Below are positions 44,473 through 52,300 of a stretch of DNA of 64,000 nucleotides, one piece after another. Each line of letters begins with the position of its first letter. Within the stretch, counting starts at the first letter, position 1. This DNA is from Paraburkholderia solitsugae. Lineage in GTDB: Bacteria > Pseudomonadota > Gammaproteobacteria > Burkholderiales > Burkholderiaceae. The stretch lies in NCBI RefSeq assembly GCF_013177695.1, contig NZ_WOEY01000138.1, positions 1 to 64,000 on the forward strand, written 5' to 3'. Below the pieces are notes generated by a model. That model worked only from the letters and a program-made list of their open reading frames with translations, was not told the origin of the DNA and made no database searches. Made by a program: the position numbers and the translations under genes.

Positions 44473-44946
44473 ATGAAGATCGGGGAACTGGCGGCGCGTA
44501 CCGGGATGACGGCATCCGCGATCCGCTTTTACGAACAGAGCGGACTGCTGCCGCCGGCGGGCCGCGGGCCGAACGGCTACCGGATCTACGACGCCGCGGC
44601 GGCGGAGCGGCTAGGGCAGATTCAACTGGCGCAGCGGCTCGGCTTCTCGCTGGACGAGATGCGCGCCGCGGTCGAGGACATGAAGGGCTTCTCGAAGGAG
44701 GGGCTGCTCGAGCGGATCGACCAACGCTTGCGCGAGATCGATGAACTCCGCGCGAAGCTGGATGGGCAGCGAGCGGAGCTGCACACAATACGCGACGCGC
44801 TTCAGGCCGAATGGACGGCAGGGCGGTGCTTCAAGGTCGATCAATTTGAAGCGTCGGCGCCTGCTGCCGCCAAACACCGTCGCACGGAGCGAAAGGTTGC
44901 GTCGCATGACTTTGGCGCGTATAAAGCGCCGAAAGGCAGCTTTTGA
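44473..44946 (+). CDS. MerR family transcriptional regulator
   Basis: A 157-aa protein. The N-terminal winged helix is typical: MKIGELAARTGMTASAIRFY and EQSGLLPPAGRGPNGYRIYD. A coiled-coil dimerisation helix follows (about 80-125: LLERIDQRLREIDELRAKLD). The C-terminus has a single Cys in GRCFKV, unlike the Cys clusters of metal sensors, so it is more like an SoxR- or NmlR-type sensor without the iron-sulfur motif. It is 69 bp from the divergent oxidoreductase gene and most likely activates it. Confidence 0.9.
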   Translation: MKIGELAARTGMTASAIRFYEQSGLLPPAGRGPNGYRIYDAAAAERLGQIQLAQRLGFSLDEMRAAVEDMKGFSKEGLLERIDQRLREIDELRAKLDGQRAELHTIRDALQAEWTAGRCFKVDQFEASAPAAAKHRRTERKVASHDFGAYKAPKGSF

Positions 44947-44959
44947 TATCTGGCGCCGT

Positions 44960-45052
44960 CCCGCCATGCCGCCATTCACCTTCTGCCTTCGCGATCTCCG
45001 CGAAGACGCGCCGCGCCTGTTCGACATAACGCTTACCTTCTTCTGTCTGTGC
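44960..45052 (-). pseudogene. LysR regulator fragment
   Basis: About 31 codons translate to AQTEEGKRYVEQARRVFAEI followed by AKAEGEW. This is the stretch after the helix-turn-helix in LysR proteins (the T-E-G-x-x-Y helix). No helix-turn-helix precedes it and no effector domain follows it, so it is a decayed internal fragment. Confidence 0.5.
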
Positions 45053-45062
45053 ACGCGAACGC

Positions 45063-45176
45063 GAAGCACAGAAGCAGGGCATCACCGTGCGCGTCGCGAA
45101 ACTGCCGGTGAGCAATGTGTTGCGCACTTAAGCCAGGGGGGAGATGCAAGGCTTCATGACAGTACGCGTGTCCGTC
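45063..45176 (+). pseudogene. Pyridine nucleotide-disulfide oxidoreductase fragment
   Basis: The frame reads EAQKQGITVRVAKLPVSNVL then RT, a stop at 45129-45131, and in the same frame ARGEMQGFMTV. This follows the C-terminal part of mercuric-reductase-like enzymes (EA..G..VRVA..P...VLRT....ETRGFMK). Only this piece remains and it holds an in-frame stop, so it is a remnant. Confidence 0.45.
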
Positions 45177-45348
45177 GTCTCATCGAAGGATCTGGGGGCC
45201 TGTACACTGGCACCATTCTGGCCAGCGGAGGATTCACGGCTGAAAGCAGCACGAGTGAGGTTGCACCTCCTCGTGCACGCAGGCTGGCTCGAGTGTGCCT
45301 CGCCGTGCGACACACGAACCACAACGATTCGTTCGAGGAGGGAAGGCA

Positions 45349-46248
45349 TTGGACCGACTGACAGCGATGGAAACGTTTGTATGCGTGGTTGAGTCGGGTT
45401 CTTTCTCGGCTGCAGCCCGGTTGCTCGATGTCGGGCAGCCAGCCGTTTCAAAGTCGATTGCGCAACTCGAAGAACGGCTCGGGGTTCGATTGCTGCTCCG
45501 GTCTACCCGCGGGCTGACGCCGACCGAGGCAGGTCAGGCGTTTTACGAACGCGCAAAACGGACGATCGAAGAAGCGGACGAAGCAGAGTTGGCGGCACGA
45601 GGATCGGCGGGTGCTCTTTCGGGCCGCCTCAGGGTTTCAGCGGCCGTGACTTTTGCGCGGCTTCATATCGTCCCGCGACTGCCGTCATTTCTCGCTCGAC
45701 ATCCTGATCTCAACATCGATATTGTCCTCGATGATGAAAACATTGACTTGCTGGAACGCGGCATCGATGTAGCGATACGAATGGGTGTGCTGGGCGACTC
45801 CGCCATGACGGCGCGCAGGCTCGCCCATGGCAGGCGTTGTGTTGTCGGCTCGCCAGCATGGTTCGCGATAGCCGGCGAACCGCGCGTGCCTGCCGATCTC
45901 GTTTCGCATCAGGCGATTGTGTACGAGCAAAGCGGCGGCGGAAGCGCATGGTCGTTCAAACGGGGCAATACGGAGACGTCTATTGCGGTCGCGGGGCGAA
46001 TCCGCGTGAACGCGGCGGAGGGCGTGCGCGCAGCGGTGCTTGCCGGAATGGGTGTCGCGATCGCGTCCGAGTGGATGTTCGCGCCAGAAATTGCGAACGG
46101 CACGGTAAAACAGGTGCTCACTGAATGGGAATTGCCCGGTATTGACCTGTGGGCAGTGTTTCCGAGTGGGCGCATGGTTACTGCAAAAGCGCGTGCTTTT
46201 GTCGCCTGGGTCGAGGAGATATTCGGCGCGTCGGATTCGATGGTCTGA
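45349..46248 (+). CDS. LysR family transcriptional regulator (TTG start)
   Basis: A 299-aa LysR protein: LDRLTAMETFVCVVESGSFS and VGQPAVSKSIAQLEERLGVR give the winged helix, then RSTRGLTPTEAGQAFYERAK and the effector domain with HIVPRLPSFLARHPDLNID. The best start is TTG 45349, which gives the common LysR opening DRLTAMETF and has GGAGGGAAGG 4-7 bases upstream; ATG 45367 would remove conserved residues. It is flanked on both sides by gene remnants, so its natural target gene may be gone. CrgA/PA2758-like group. Confidence 0.88.
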   Translation: MDRLTAMETFVCVVESGSFSAAARLLDVGQPAVSKSIAQLEERLGVRLLLRSTRGLTPTEAGQAFYERAKRTIEEADEAELAARGSAGALSGRLRVSAAVTFARLHIVPRLPSFLARHPDLNIDIVLDDENIDLLERGIDVAIRMGVLGDSAMTARRLAHGRRCVVGSPAWFAIAGEPRVPADLVSHQAIVYEQSGGGSAWSFKRGNTETSIAVAGRIRVNAAEGVRAAVLAGMGVAIASEWMFAPEIANGTVKQVLTEWELPGIDLWAVFPSGRMVTAKARAFVAWVEEIFGASDSMV

Positions 46249-46250
46249 CT

Positions 46251-46382
46251 TTGACCTGTAATGAACGCAGCCTCTTCGAACAGCAGGAATGCGATGGCTG
46301 CAGTGATTTCGTCTGGCTTGCCGAAGCGTTTCATTGGGACGGCAGCGAGGTAGCGCGGCTCGCCTCTATCGGTCACCCTCAT
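46251..46382 (-). pseudogene. SDR oxidoreductase C-terminal fragment
   Basis: About 36 codons read RYLAAVPMKRFGKPDEITAA then IAFLLFEEAAFITGQ, the C-terminal end of a short-chain dehydrogenase. The catalytic part is absent upstream, and the usual VDGG end is replaced by unrelated residues running into the lysR 3' end. SDR genes are frequently divergent targets of such LysR proteins; here only the tail is left, in convergent position. Confidence 0.5.
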
Positions 46383-46428
46383 GCGTTCGCTCCCGACTCC
46401 GACGTGCCGGGAGCGAAGCCGATCCGGC

Positions 46429-47103
46429 TTAAAGAGCCGGGGTGACCTTGCGGCGGAGAACCGGCAACATGTCCTGCGGTTCAGGCCGATGGGTGTAATC
46501 CGGATTCACTTCGGAGTACAGGATAGTGCCGTCTTGTCCGATCACGTAACGCGCTGGCATCGGCAGAGTCCAGCTGTCGTCGCCGTTGAACGCTGGCAGG
46601 TCGTTCTTGAGCTTCCTGTACAGATCAACGAGATAGTCGGGCAGGGCAAAGCGGATGCCGAACGCCGCTGCCACATCGTTGTGCGTGTCGCTGAGGATCG
46701 GGAAGCTCAGCTTGTTAGTGCGAACCGACTTGCGGCTATTGACGGCATTCTGCGGTGAGATGGCGACAAGACTGGCACCTTCGGCCTTGAACGACGGCAA
46801 CGCTTCCTCAAGCGCCAGCAGTTCAAGGTTGCAATACGGGCACCACACACCACGATAGAAGCTGATGACGAGCGGCCCGTGCTTCAGCAGTTCGACAGAC
46901 GACACGGGTTTTCCCTCCGGGTCGTTGAGGGTAAATTCCGGTGCCACGTCGCCCGCTTTGAGCGCGCGTTCAGCCTGACCAGACGCCACGAGCTCGGCCG
47001 TAGCGCGCTCCATGACTGGATGGATTTCCGGTGGCGCAAAGTACGGCGCCTTTCCACCTTTGAAATCCGCTTTGAATGCGTCGAGCTTCGTTTGAAGTGA
47101 CAT
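46429..47103 (-). CDS. Peroxiredoxin-like family protein (AhpC/TSA fold)
   Basis: A 224-aa thioredoxin-fold protein. After an N-terminal helical segment (SLQTKLDAFKADFKGGKAPY), GDVAPEFTLNDPEGKPVSS begins the AhpC/TSA core. The active site is FYRGVWCPYCNLELLALEE with a CxxC pair, unlike the single peroxidatic Cys in PxxxTxxC of true peroxiredoxins. It fits the PRX-like group of thiol reductases. ATG 47103 has AAGGAGAT 7 bases upstream. Substrate unknown; a redox-protective role is likely. Confidence 0.87.
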   Translation of the reverse strand: MSLQTKLDAFKADFKGGKAPYFAPPEIHPVMERATAELVASGQAERALKAGDVAPEFTLNDPEGKPVSSVELLKHGPLVISFYRGVWCPYCNLELLALEEALPSFKAEGASLVAISPQNAVNSRKSVRTNKLSFPILSDTHNDVAAAFGIRFALPDYLVDLYRKLKNDLPAFNGDDSWTLPMPARYVIGQDGTILYSEVNPDYTHRPEPQDMLPVLRRKVTPAL

Positions 47104-47390
47104 GACAATCTCCTTTCTCGGACAGGTGACGTGTTGAAGTTGCACTGCGTTGGACGGATAGTCCGCCAATGCAAACAGGTGGAGAAGACAGGTCGACCTC
47201 ATAACAGTCATTCCCGTAAGGCATGAAGGCCGGCGGCTCGAAGTGGGCTGTGGGGGGCGGATGGCGAGGCGTGTGGATTGGATTAGCTTTGGTGCCTATG
47301 CCTCTGCGCACGAAGGATTGCCGCGACGAACTCGCGGAGCGCACTGGAATCGGTCGGGACTTTTCAGCTTCAGGCGGTCCCATTTGCAGC
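47104..47390. other. Intergenic region between peroxiredoxin-like gene and LexA box
   Basis: Nothing with convincing coding character is visible here. It includes the leader and probable promoter of the divergent peroxiredoxin-like gene. Confidence 0.45.
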
Positions 47391-47416
47391 CAATACTGTA
47401 TGCATGTACAGTATTG
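47391..47416. promoter_or_regulatory. LexA (SOS) box
   Basis: TACTGTATGCATGTACAGTA lies at 47394-47413 inside a perfect inverted repeat with 10-bp arms (47391-47400, 47407-47416). It keeps the CTGT-N8-ACAG core and the flanking TA of the gamma/beta-proteobacterial LexA consensus. The next gene on the plus strand is thpR, whose frame is open from ATG 47439. No known SOS gene (imuA, dinB, umuD, recA) is adjacent. Confidence 0.75.
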
Positions 47417-47558
47417 TATGTTTTTGGGCGGTGAGCGAATGCAAACGCTTCTGACGCCCGCGTCCTCGCTCGACGCATCCACGCTTTCCAGAGGCGTGGC
47501 ACGCGCACTATTGAACGGAGATTCATCCCTATGCCGGCTTCACCCCATCAGGAACGAC

Positions 47559-48158
47559 ATGCCTGAACAACTCTGGTTGCCCGGTCTCGAGGCGCCGCCA
47601 ACGCCGACTGACGGGCTCTTTTTCGCGGTCTTTCCCGATACGAATACGGCGGCCAGCATCGCGAAGCTCGCGCAGCAGCTTTGCGGGGAGACGCGCTCGA
47701 AGAGCAAGCCGCTCGCGGCCAACCGTTTGCATGTCACGTTGCTGCATCTTGGGAATTTCGCCGGTGGCTTGCCGCAGGCACGTGTTGATGCGGCGATGCG
47801 CGCGGCCACATCGATCAGCATGAAGCCTTTTACCGTCGAGTTTGAGAATGTGATGAGCTTCGCGTCGAAGCCGCGCCCAGGGCCGCTGGTGTTGGGAGGC
47901 GGCGAGGGCGCCGTCGGGCTTCATGCGCTTCACGACACGCTGGGATTGGCATTGCAGGACGAAGGTTTTGGCGATCGCGCGGTTATGCCAGGCGTGCCAT
48001 ACATCCCGCACGTCACACTCGCTTATGGCATGCCCTGGATGGCCACCCGTCCCATCGAGTCTGTCTGCTGGAACGTGCGCGAGTTCGCGTTGATGCACAG
48101 CTTGCTCGGGCGTACCCGGCATATCGCGCTGGCCCGATGGCCTTTGGTTGGCCCTTAG
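47559..48158 (+). CDS. thpR: RNA 2',3'-cyclic phosphodiesterase (2'-5' RNA ligase family)
   Basis: A 199-aa protein of the 2H phosphoesterase family. Both HxTx motifs are present, HVTLLHLG near residue 56 and HVTLAYG near 152, with the characteristic start DGLFFAVFPD. ThpR opens 2',3'-cyclic phosphates on RNA and can join 2'-5' RNA ends. ATG 47559 has AGGAA upstream; an in-frame ATG at 47439 would add 40 residues and place the start 23 bases from the LexA box. Homologues usually start near MPEQL, which favours 47559. Confidence 0.87.
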   Translation: MPEQLWLPGLEAPPTPTDGLFFAVFPDTNTAASIAKLAQQLCGETRSKSKPLAANRLHVTLLHLGNFAGGLPQARVDAAMRAATSISMKPFTVEFENVMSFASKPRPGPLVLGGGEGAVGLHALHDTLGLALQDEGFGDRAVMPGVPYIPHVTLAYGMPWMATRPIESVCWNVREFALMHSLLGRTRHIALARWPLVGP

Positions 48159-48227
48159 TTGGCACGCAGTGATGCCACGGAGCGCGGATCGGGCGGGGAT
48201 GCTGCCAATGTGCTGACGCGCTGGCGC

Positions 48228-48476
48228 CTAGAACCGCATGCCAGTCGAACAACTGCCGGCAAAACCACCGCCGCTTCCGCCTGCGCCACCGCAAAATACG
48301 CCGCAGCCGGACAGCGCGATCGACATCGTCACAGCTGCGAACGTTGCACGGAGACAGGTTTTGAAAGTGCGCTGCCCAGCGCGCGCAGGGAATGCAGCGC
48401 GTCTGGGACTGTTGCTCCTGGCACAAGCGGAACCTGAGTTGTCAAAGCGGTGGTCGATCATTCCGGATTGCATCAC
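48228..48476 (-). CDS. Small putative lipoprotein
   Basis: An 82-aa frame whose second half reads ATFAAVTMSIALSGCGVFCG followed by a Gly-rich tail ending STGMRF. The stretch before LSGC is hydrophobic and LSGC is a lipobox, so the mature lipoprotein would be about 27 aa. The N-terminal part (about 35 aa) is not signal-like, so the true start is unclear; start codons inside it lack good ribosome-binding sites. Function unknown; envelope location is inferred from the lipobox. Confidence 0.45.
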   Translation of the reverse strand: MMQSGMIDHRFDNSGSACARSNSPRRAAFPARAGQRTFKTCLRATFAAVTMSIALSGCGVFCGGAGGSGGGFAGSCSTGMRF

Positions 48477-48710
48477 GTAATTGGGCTCGGTAAGCGATGA
48501 GTGAGGGAACGAGCGGCGTCGTCCGTTGAAAGATTTTTGTTAGCTTTTGCCTGCGGAAAGCGGTGCGGTCGCGAACCCCTCAGCCTAGCCCTTGCCATGC
48601 GTCCCTCAAATACGCAAAATCTGAAAACCAGGGGGATCCGTCGGTCAGACAACCCGAATCGCCTTGCGCTCCCTGATAGAATGGTTGGGCCGCAACGTAG
48701 TGGACTGCAG

Positions 48711-49112
48711 ATGAGATTGCTTGATGCGTTAGTCGAACAGCGTATTGCCGCCGCAGCCGCGCGCGGTGAGTTCGATGATTTGCCGGGCGCGGGCGCGCCG
48801 CTGCCTCTGGAGGACGATGCACTGGTCCCTGAGGAAGTGCGCGTCGCCAACCGGATTCTGAAAAATGCGGGTTTCGTGCCACCGGCTGTCGAACAGCTGC
48901 GCGCCTTGCGCGACCTGCAAGCGGAGCTGAATGCCGTGAGCGACCGGGCCACCCGCTGCCGTCTCCAGGCGCGCATGCTGGCGCTCGATATGGCACTTGA
49001 ATCCCTGCGCGGCGGCCCGCTGGTCCTGCCGCGCGAATACTGCCGGCGCATTGCCGAGCGGCTGTCGGAACGCGTCGACAACCTCAAATTGGCCGACGCG
49101 GGTTCGCAGTGA
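48711..49112 (+). CDS. DUF1992 (DnaJ homologue C28-type) protein
   Basis: A 133-aa protein with the DUF1992 pattern: LLDALVEQRIAAAAARGEFD, DLPGAGAPLPLEDDALVPEE and the RILKNAGFVPPAVE block. It is annotated in many proteobacteria as a DnaJ-family domain protein, but no J domain is present. ATG 48711 starts the conserved sequence. Its stop overlaps the tadA GTG start by 4 bases, a sign of coupling. The cellular role is not established. Confidence 0.85.
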   Translation: MRLLDALVEQRIAAAAARGEFDDLPGAGAPLPLEDDALVPEEVRVANRILKNAGFVPPAVEQLRALRDLQAELNAVSDRATRCRLQARMLALDMALESLRGGPLVLPREYCRRIAERLSERVDNLKLADAGSQ

Positions 49113-49948
49113 GCGAGCCGCTTGCCCGCTCCGCCGCGCCAGGTCCGGAGTCTGTCGCGTCCGGTGAATCCGCTGAGGCAGCGACATTGCCGGCTGCTCC
49201 GGCCGGATCCGTTGGGTCCGACGCTTCAGCACCCGCGGTGGGTGATCCAGCGCCAACGGCTGCCGCTGTGACGCTAATCGGCATCCCCATGCCAGATGAA
49301 TCGCCCGCACCGCCTGTCTCGGAGCGCGATCGCCGCTTCATGGCGCTTGCCCAGGCCGCCGCCGAAGAAGCCCGCGCAGCCGGCGAAGTGCCGGTTGGTG
49401 CTGTGCTCGTGCGGGGTGACGAAGTCATTGCCAAAGGGTTCAACCATCCGATCGGTGCTCACGATCCGTCGGCGCATGCGGAAATGATCGCATTGCGCGC
49501 AGCTGCGCAAGCCGTCGAAAACTACCGTCTGCCAGGCTGCGAGCTCTACGTGACGCTTGAACCTTGCCTGATGTGCGCCGGTGCGATCATGCACGCACGC
49601 ATCGCCCGCGTCGTGTTCGGGGCGCGCGATCCGAAAACCGGAGCGTGCGGCAGTGTCGTCGATGCATTCGCGAATCCGCAGTTGAATCACCACACCACGG
49701 TGACTGGCGGCGTGCTCGAAACCGAATGCGGCGCCGCGCTCAAATCGTTCTTTGCCGAGCGGCGGCGCGCAAGCCGTGAAGCACGCGCGGCGGCACGGGG
49801 CGAAGCGCACGTCGCAGCAGGTGGCGAAGCACACCCTGAAGCGCACGTCGAAGGACGCGGCGAAGCACGCGTTGAAGCACACCCTGACGCACACCCCGAC
49901 GCGCACGTCGAAACACGCAGCGAACCAGGGCCGGCCGAGCCGCTCTAA
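49109..49948 (+). CDS. tadA: tRNA adenosine(34) deaminase with extended tails
   Basis: The core (about residues 72-215) is TadA: zinc-binding HAEMIALRAAAQ and PCLMCAGA with the catalytic Glu in HAE, then GGVLETECGAAL. TadA converts A34 to inosine in tRNA-Arg, needed to read CGN codons. The 279 aa exceed the usual about 150-170: an Ala/Pro-rich N-terminal extension of about 70 residues and a C-terminal tail of about 50 residues made of Glu/Asp-Ala-His repeats. The GTG overlaps the previous stop; ATG 49289 would give a shorter N-terminus and is an alternative. Confidence 0.9.
   Translation: MSEPLARSAAPGPESVASGESAEAATLPAAPAGSVGSDASAPAVGDPAPTAAAVTLIGIPMPDESPAPPVSERDRRFMALAQAAAEEARAAGEVPVGAVLVRGDEVIAKGFNHPIGAHDPSAHAEMIALRAAAQAVENYRLPGCELYVTLEPCLMCAGAIMHARIARVVFGARDPKTGACGSVVDAFANPQLNHHTTVTGGVLETECGAALKSFFAERRRASREARAAARGEAHVAAGGEAHPEAHVEGRGEARVEAHPDAHPDAHVETRSEPGPAEPL
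49785..49930 (+). repeat. Degenerate tandem repeat encoding the TadA tail
   Basis: Repeated GAAGCGCACGTC-, GAAGCACACCCT- and GACGCACACCCC-like 12-mers code for EAHV, EAHP and DAHP units at the end of tadA. Length variation by slippage would stay in frame if it occurs in steps of three bases. Confidence 0.65.
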
Positions 49949-49975
49949 AACCAAAACATCCAACAGGTCTCGCCA

Positions 49976-50902
49976 ATGACCGTCCATCGCACCATTGAAC
50001 TGATCGCGCCGTCCGGCTATCCGCATGATTCCGAGGCGCTGCATCGCGCGTTGCACCGCTTGCATGCGCAGGGGCACCGCGTCGAGGGGGTGGAGGCGAC
50101 AAGGCGCCGTTACCAGCGCTTCGCCGGTACCGACGGTGAGCGTGCAGCCGATCTGAACCGGCTGGCCGACCCCTCGCGTGCGTTGCCCGATATCGTGCTA
50201 GCCGTACGGGGTGGCTACGGCGCGGCGCGCATCCTGCACGGACTCGACTACGAAGGGCTGCAACGGCGGCTGACCGATCAACCGGTCGCGCTGGTGGGCC
50301 ATAGCGATTTCACCGCGATACAGCTTGCTTTGCTGGCACGCGCCGGCGTGAAAACTTTCGGCGGCCCGATGTTGATCAGCGACTTCGGCGCGGAAGATCT
50401 GAACGAATTCACCATGCAGCACTTCTGGTCCGCGCTGACCAAATCGACCATGACGGTGACGAGCAATGTCCCGCAAGCTCAGACTGCCGACGTGTCGGGC
50501 ATGTTGTGGGGTGGCAATCTGGCGGTGCTGACATCGCTGATCGGCACGCCGTACATGCCGCCGGTGCAGGGCGGCATTCTGTTCGTCGAAGACGTCAACG
50601 AGCAGCCGTTCCGGCTCGAGCGGATGCTTTATCAATTGCACCTGTCGGGCATCATCGCGCAGCAGCAGGCGCTTGTGCTTGGCGACTTCTCCGGCGGCAA
50701 ATCGTACGAGTACGATAACGGCTACGATCTGCACGCGGTGATCGAGCAGGTGAGGTCGGTGATCGGGATTCCGGTCATCACCGGTCTGCAATTCGGCCAT
50801 ATTCCCAACATGCTGACGCTGCCGGTCGGCGCGGATGCGCACCTCGTCTCCGACGCACACGGGTTCAAACTGACGCTATCGGGTTATCCGAGTCTCGCTT
50901 GA
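49976..50902 (+). CDS. ldcA: LD-carboxypeptidase (muramoyltetrapeptide carboxypeptidase)
   Basis: A 308-aa Ser peptidase of the S66 family. The nucleophile elbow is GHSDFTAIQL, in the region around residue 104, preceded by VRGGYGAARIL. The Glu and His of the triad fit ILFVEDVNEQPFRLERM and TGLQFGHIPNMLTLPVG. It removes the terminal D-Ala from murein tetrapeptides in the cytoplasm during peptidoglycan recycling. Start ATG 49976 lies 27 bp after tadA, so it may be the last gene of the DUF1992-tadA-ldcA transcript; a strong terminator follows. Confidence 0.93.
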   Translation: MTVHRTIELIAPSGYPHDSEALHRALHRLHAQGHRVEGVEATRRRYQRFAGTDGERAADLNRLADPSRALPDIVLAVRGGYGAARILHGLDYEGLQRRLTDQPVALVGHSDFTAIQLALLARAGVKTFGGPMLISDFGAEDLNEFTMQHFWSALTKSTMTVTSNVPQAQTADVSGMLWGGNLAVLTSLIGTPYMPPVQGGILFVEDVNEQPFRLERMLYQLHLSGIIAQQQALVLGDFSGGKSYEYDNGYDLHAVIEQVRSVIGIPVITGLQFGHIPNMLTLPVGADAHLVSDAHGFKLTLSGYPSLA

Positions 50903-50920
50903 GACTACGCGGGGGCAGGG

Positions 50921-50947
50921 AAGCGGGCGTTTGCCCGCTTTATTTTC
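50921..50947 (+). terminator. Rho-independent terminator after ldcA
   Basis: AAGCGGGC and GCCCGCTT pair over 8 bp around a 4-base loop (GTTT), followed by TTTATTTT-like sequence. It lies 18 bases after the ldcA stop. Confidence 0.85.
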
Positions 50948-51020
50948 GAATCTATAACGCAACTAACGGTCATTAATTTGAGGCAACCGCAAGCGGACCA
51001 GCGCTGTGAAGGTCCTCTAC

Positions 51021-51032
51021 TTTGTTGACAAA
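51021..51032. promoter_or_regulatory. GntR-type palindrome, upstream copy
   Basis: TTTGTTGACAAA, arms TTTGT/ACAAA around TG. Same core as the site at 51163-51174, 131 bases nearer the GntR gene. Confidence 0.5.
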
Positions 51033-51162
51033 AGACGTCACCAATGGACGACCATCCCATACTTTAATTAAACTGGTAGTGAAGTAGAGCAAGGCCTAAA
51101 CGGCATGTTCACTGGCCTGCAGTCCTGCACGGGCATTCAGATTGTCGAAATTAATGGAAAAA

Positions 51163-51174
51163 ATTGTTGACAAT
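51163..51174. promoter_or_regulatory. GntR-type palindrome, start-proximal copy
   Basis: ATTGTTGACAAT, arms ATTGT/ACAAT around TG, 45 bases before the GntR start. A GT-N2-3-AC core flanked by AT is typical of FadR/FCD-subfamily operators. With the second copy it suggests self-control by the GntR protein. Confidence 0.55.
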
Positions 51175-51218
51175 CTTTATGTCCGTCCTATGATGACAAA
51201 CATACCGAGACACACATC

Positions 51219-51959
51219 ATGTCCGACACAGACTCCGCTGCCGCGAATAGTTCGAAACCCGAAGCGATCGCCGAGCGCATCCGCGCTGCGATCCTCGAGC
51301 ATCGGTTAGCGCCTGGCGCCAAGCTGACAGAAGCACAGCTATGCGAAGTATTTGGTGTGAAGCGCGGCCCGATCCGGCAGGCGCTCGCCCAACTGGCAAC
51401 AGACCACCTCGTCGATCTCGAGCCGAATCGTGGTGCATTCGTCGCCAGTCCGTCGCTGCAAGAAGTGCATGAAGTGTTCGAAATGCGCCGGATTATCGAG
51501 TTGGCTGTGGTTGAAAAGATTTGCGGCGGTCATGGCATGCGCCGTCTGAAGAGCATCGGCAGCATGATTGGCCGCGAACGCAAAGCGTTCGAAACACGTG
51601 ATTTTCCGGCGTGGATTCGCCTGTCGGGTGAGTTCCATACTGAGTTGGCCGGGCTCACCGGCAACGCCGTGCTGTGCGACTGCCTGAACGGACTGGTGGC
51701 GCGCTCCACGCTGATTTCAGCACTGTACGAGTCGCTCGGACGCAGCCCTTGCTCGTTCGAAGACCACGAAGCGATTCTCGCCGCGCTCGACGCCGGCGAT
51801 GCAAAAGAGGCAGCGGCACTGATGGCGCGCCATTTGCAAAGCGTCGAGTTGAAGATGCTGGAGCGCCCCGCACGTGGCGCGGCCGACCTGCATGAAGTGT
51901 TTGGTGCACTCAATGGCGCACCGAAGGAAGCACCTAGACCCAAGTCCGCGCCAGGCTAA
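51219..51959 (+). CDS. GntR family regulator, FCD subfamily
   Basis: A 246-aa protein. The winged helix is at about 15-80 (KLTEAQLCEVFGVKRGPIRQ, then LVDLEPNRGAFVASPS). The FCD effector domain follows (about 90-220) with EVFEMRRIIELAVVEKI and the metal-binding His in GEFHTELAGL and DDHEAIL-like EDHEAILAAL. It stands before the NCS1-racemase genes and the allantoin cluster and is probably their regulator. Its own gene has two palindromes upstream. Ligand is inferred to be a purine catabolite. Confidence 0.9.
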   Translation: MSDTDSAAANSSKPEAIAERIRAAILEHRLAPGAKLTEAQLCEVFGVKRGPIRQALAQLATDHLVDLEPNRGAFVASPSLQEVHEVFEMRRIIELAVVEKICGGHGMRRLKSIGSMIGRERKAFETRDFPAWIRLSGEFHTELAGLTGNAVLCDCLNGLVARSTLISALYESLGRSPCSFEDHEAILAALDAGDAKEAAALMARHLQSVELKMLERPARGAADLHEVFGALNGAPKEAPRPKSAPG

Positions 51960-52300
51960 GGCGGGCGGCCGGTGTGCGCTCTTTGCCCGTGCGCGCCGCA
52001 CTGAATTGAACTGAACTGAACCGAATCAAGCGTTGCAAGGCGGCTCGGCGTGAGCGCTGCCGGCTTGCGCACGCGTGGCCGTCACCGAATGACAGCCTTG
52101 GAGTAGTAACGCACCGCCCGCGGTCCGCGGCTGCCTGCGGTGCGATAACCACAAGTACATCAAGTACGGAGACACCCGCGGCGCGGTCAATCAGCCGGCT
52201 CGAACCTCCTGTTCCCAGATCGAGGAGAAGAGGGCGACTGGCATGGCCGATGCCAAGTCCTTCGATTCGCAATCGAGGGTCCCTATCCCAAGGAGGAATC
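51960..52300. other. Leader region of the NCS1 permease gene
   Basis: A 341-bp gap without a gene. It contains five tandem copies of the pentamer YYGAA at 52001-52025 (CTGAA, TTGAA, CTGAA, CTGAA, CCGAA). The last 50 bases lead to AAGGAGGAATC directly before the permease ATG. Confidence 0.55.

Noticed and set aside
47417..47558. imuA or another SOS gene directly after the LexA box
   Set aside because: The 142 bases show no RecA/SulA-like sequence, and the frame simply runs into thpR.
48130..48175. Sigma-54 promoter-like TGGCACG near the end of thpR
   Set aside because: The spacing between GG and GC is one base too long and no gene begins at the right place.
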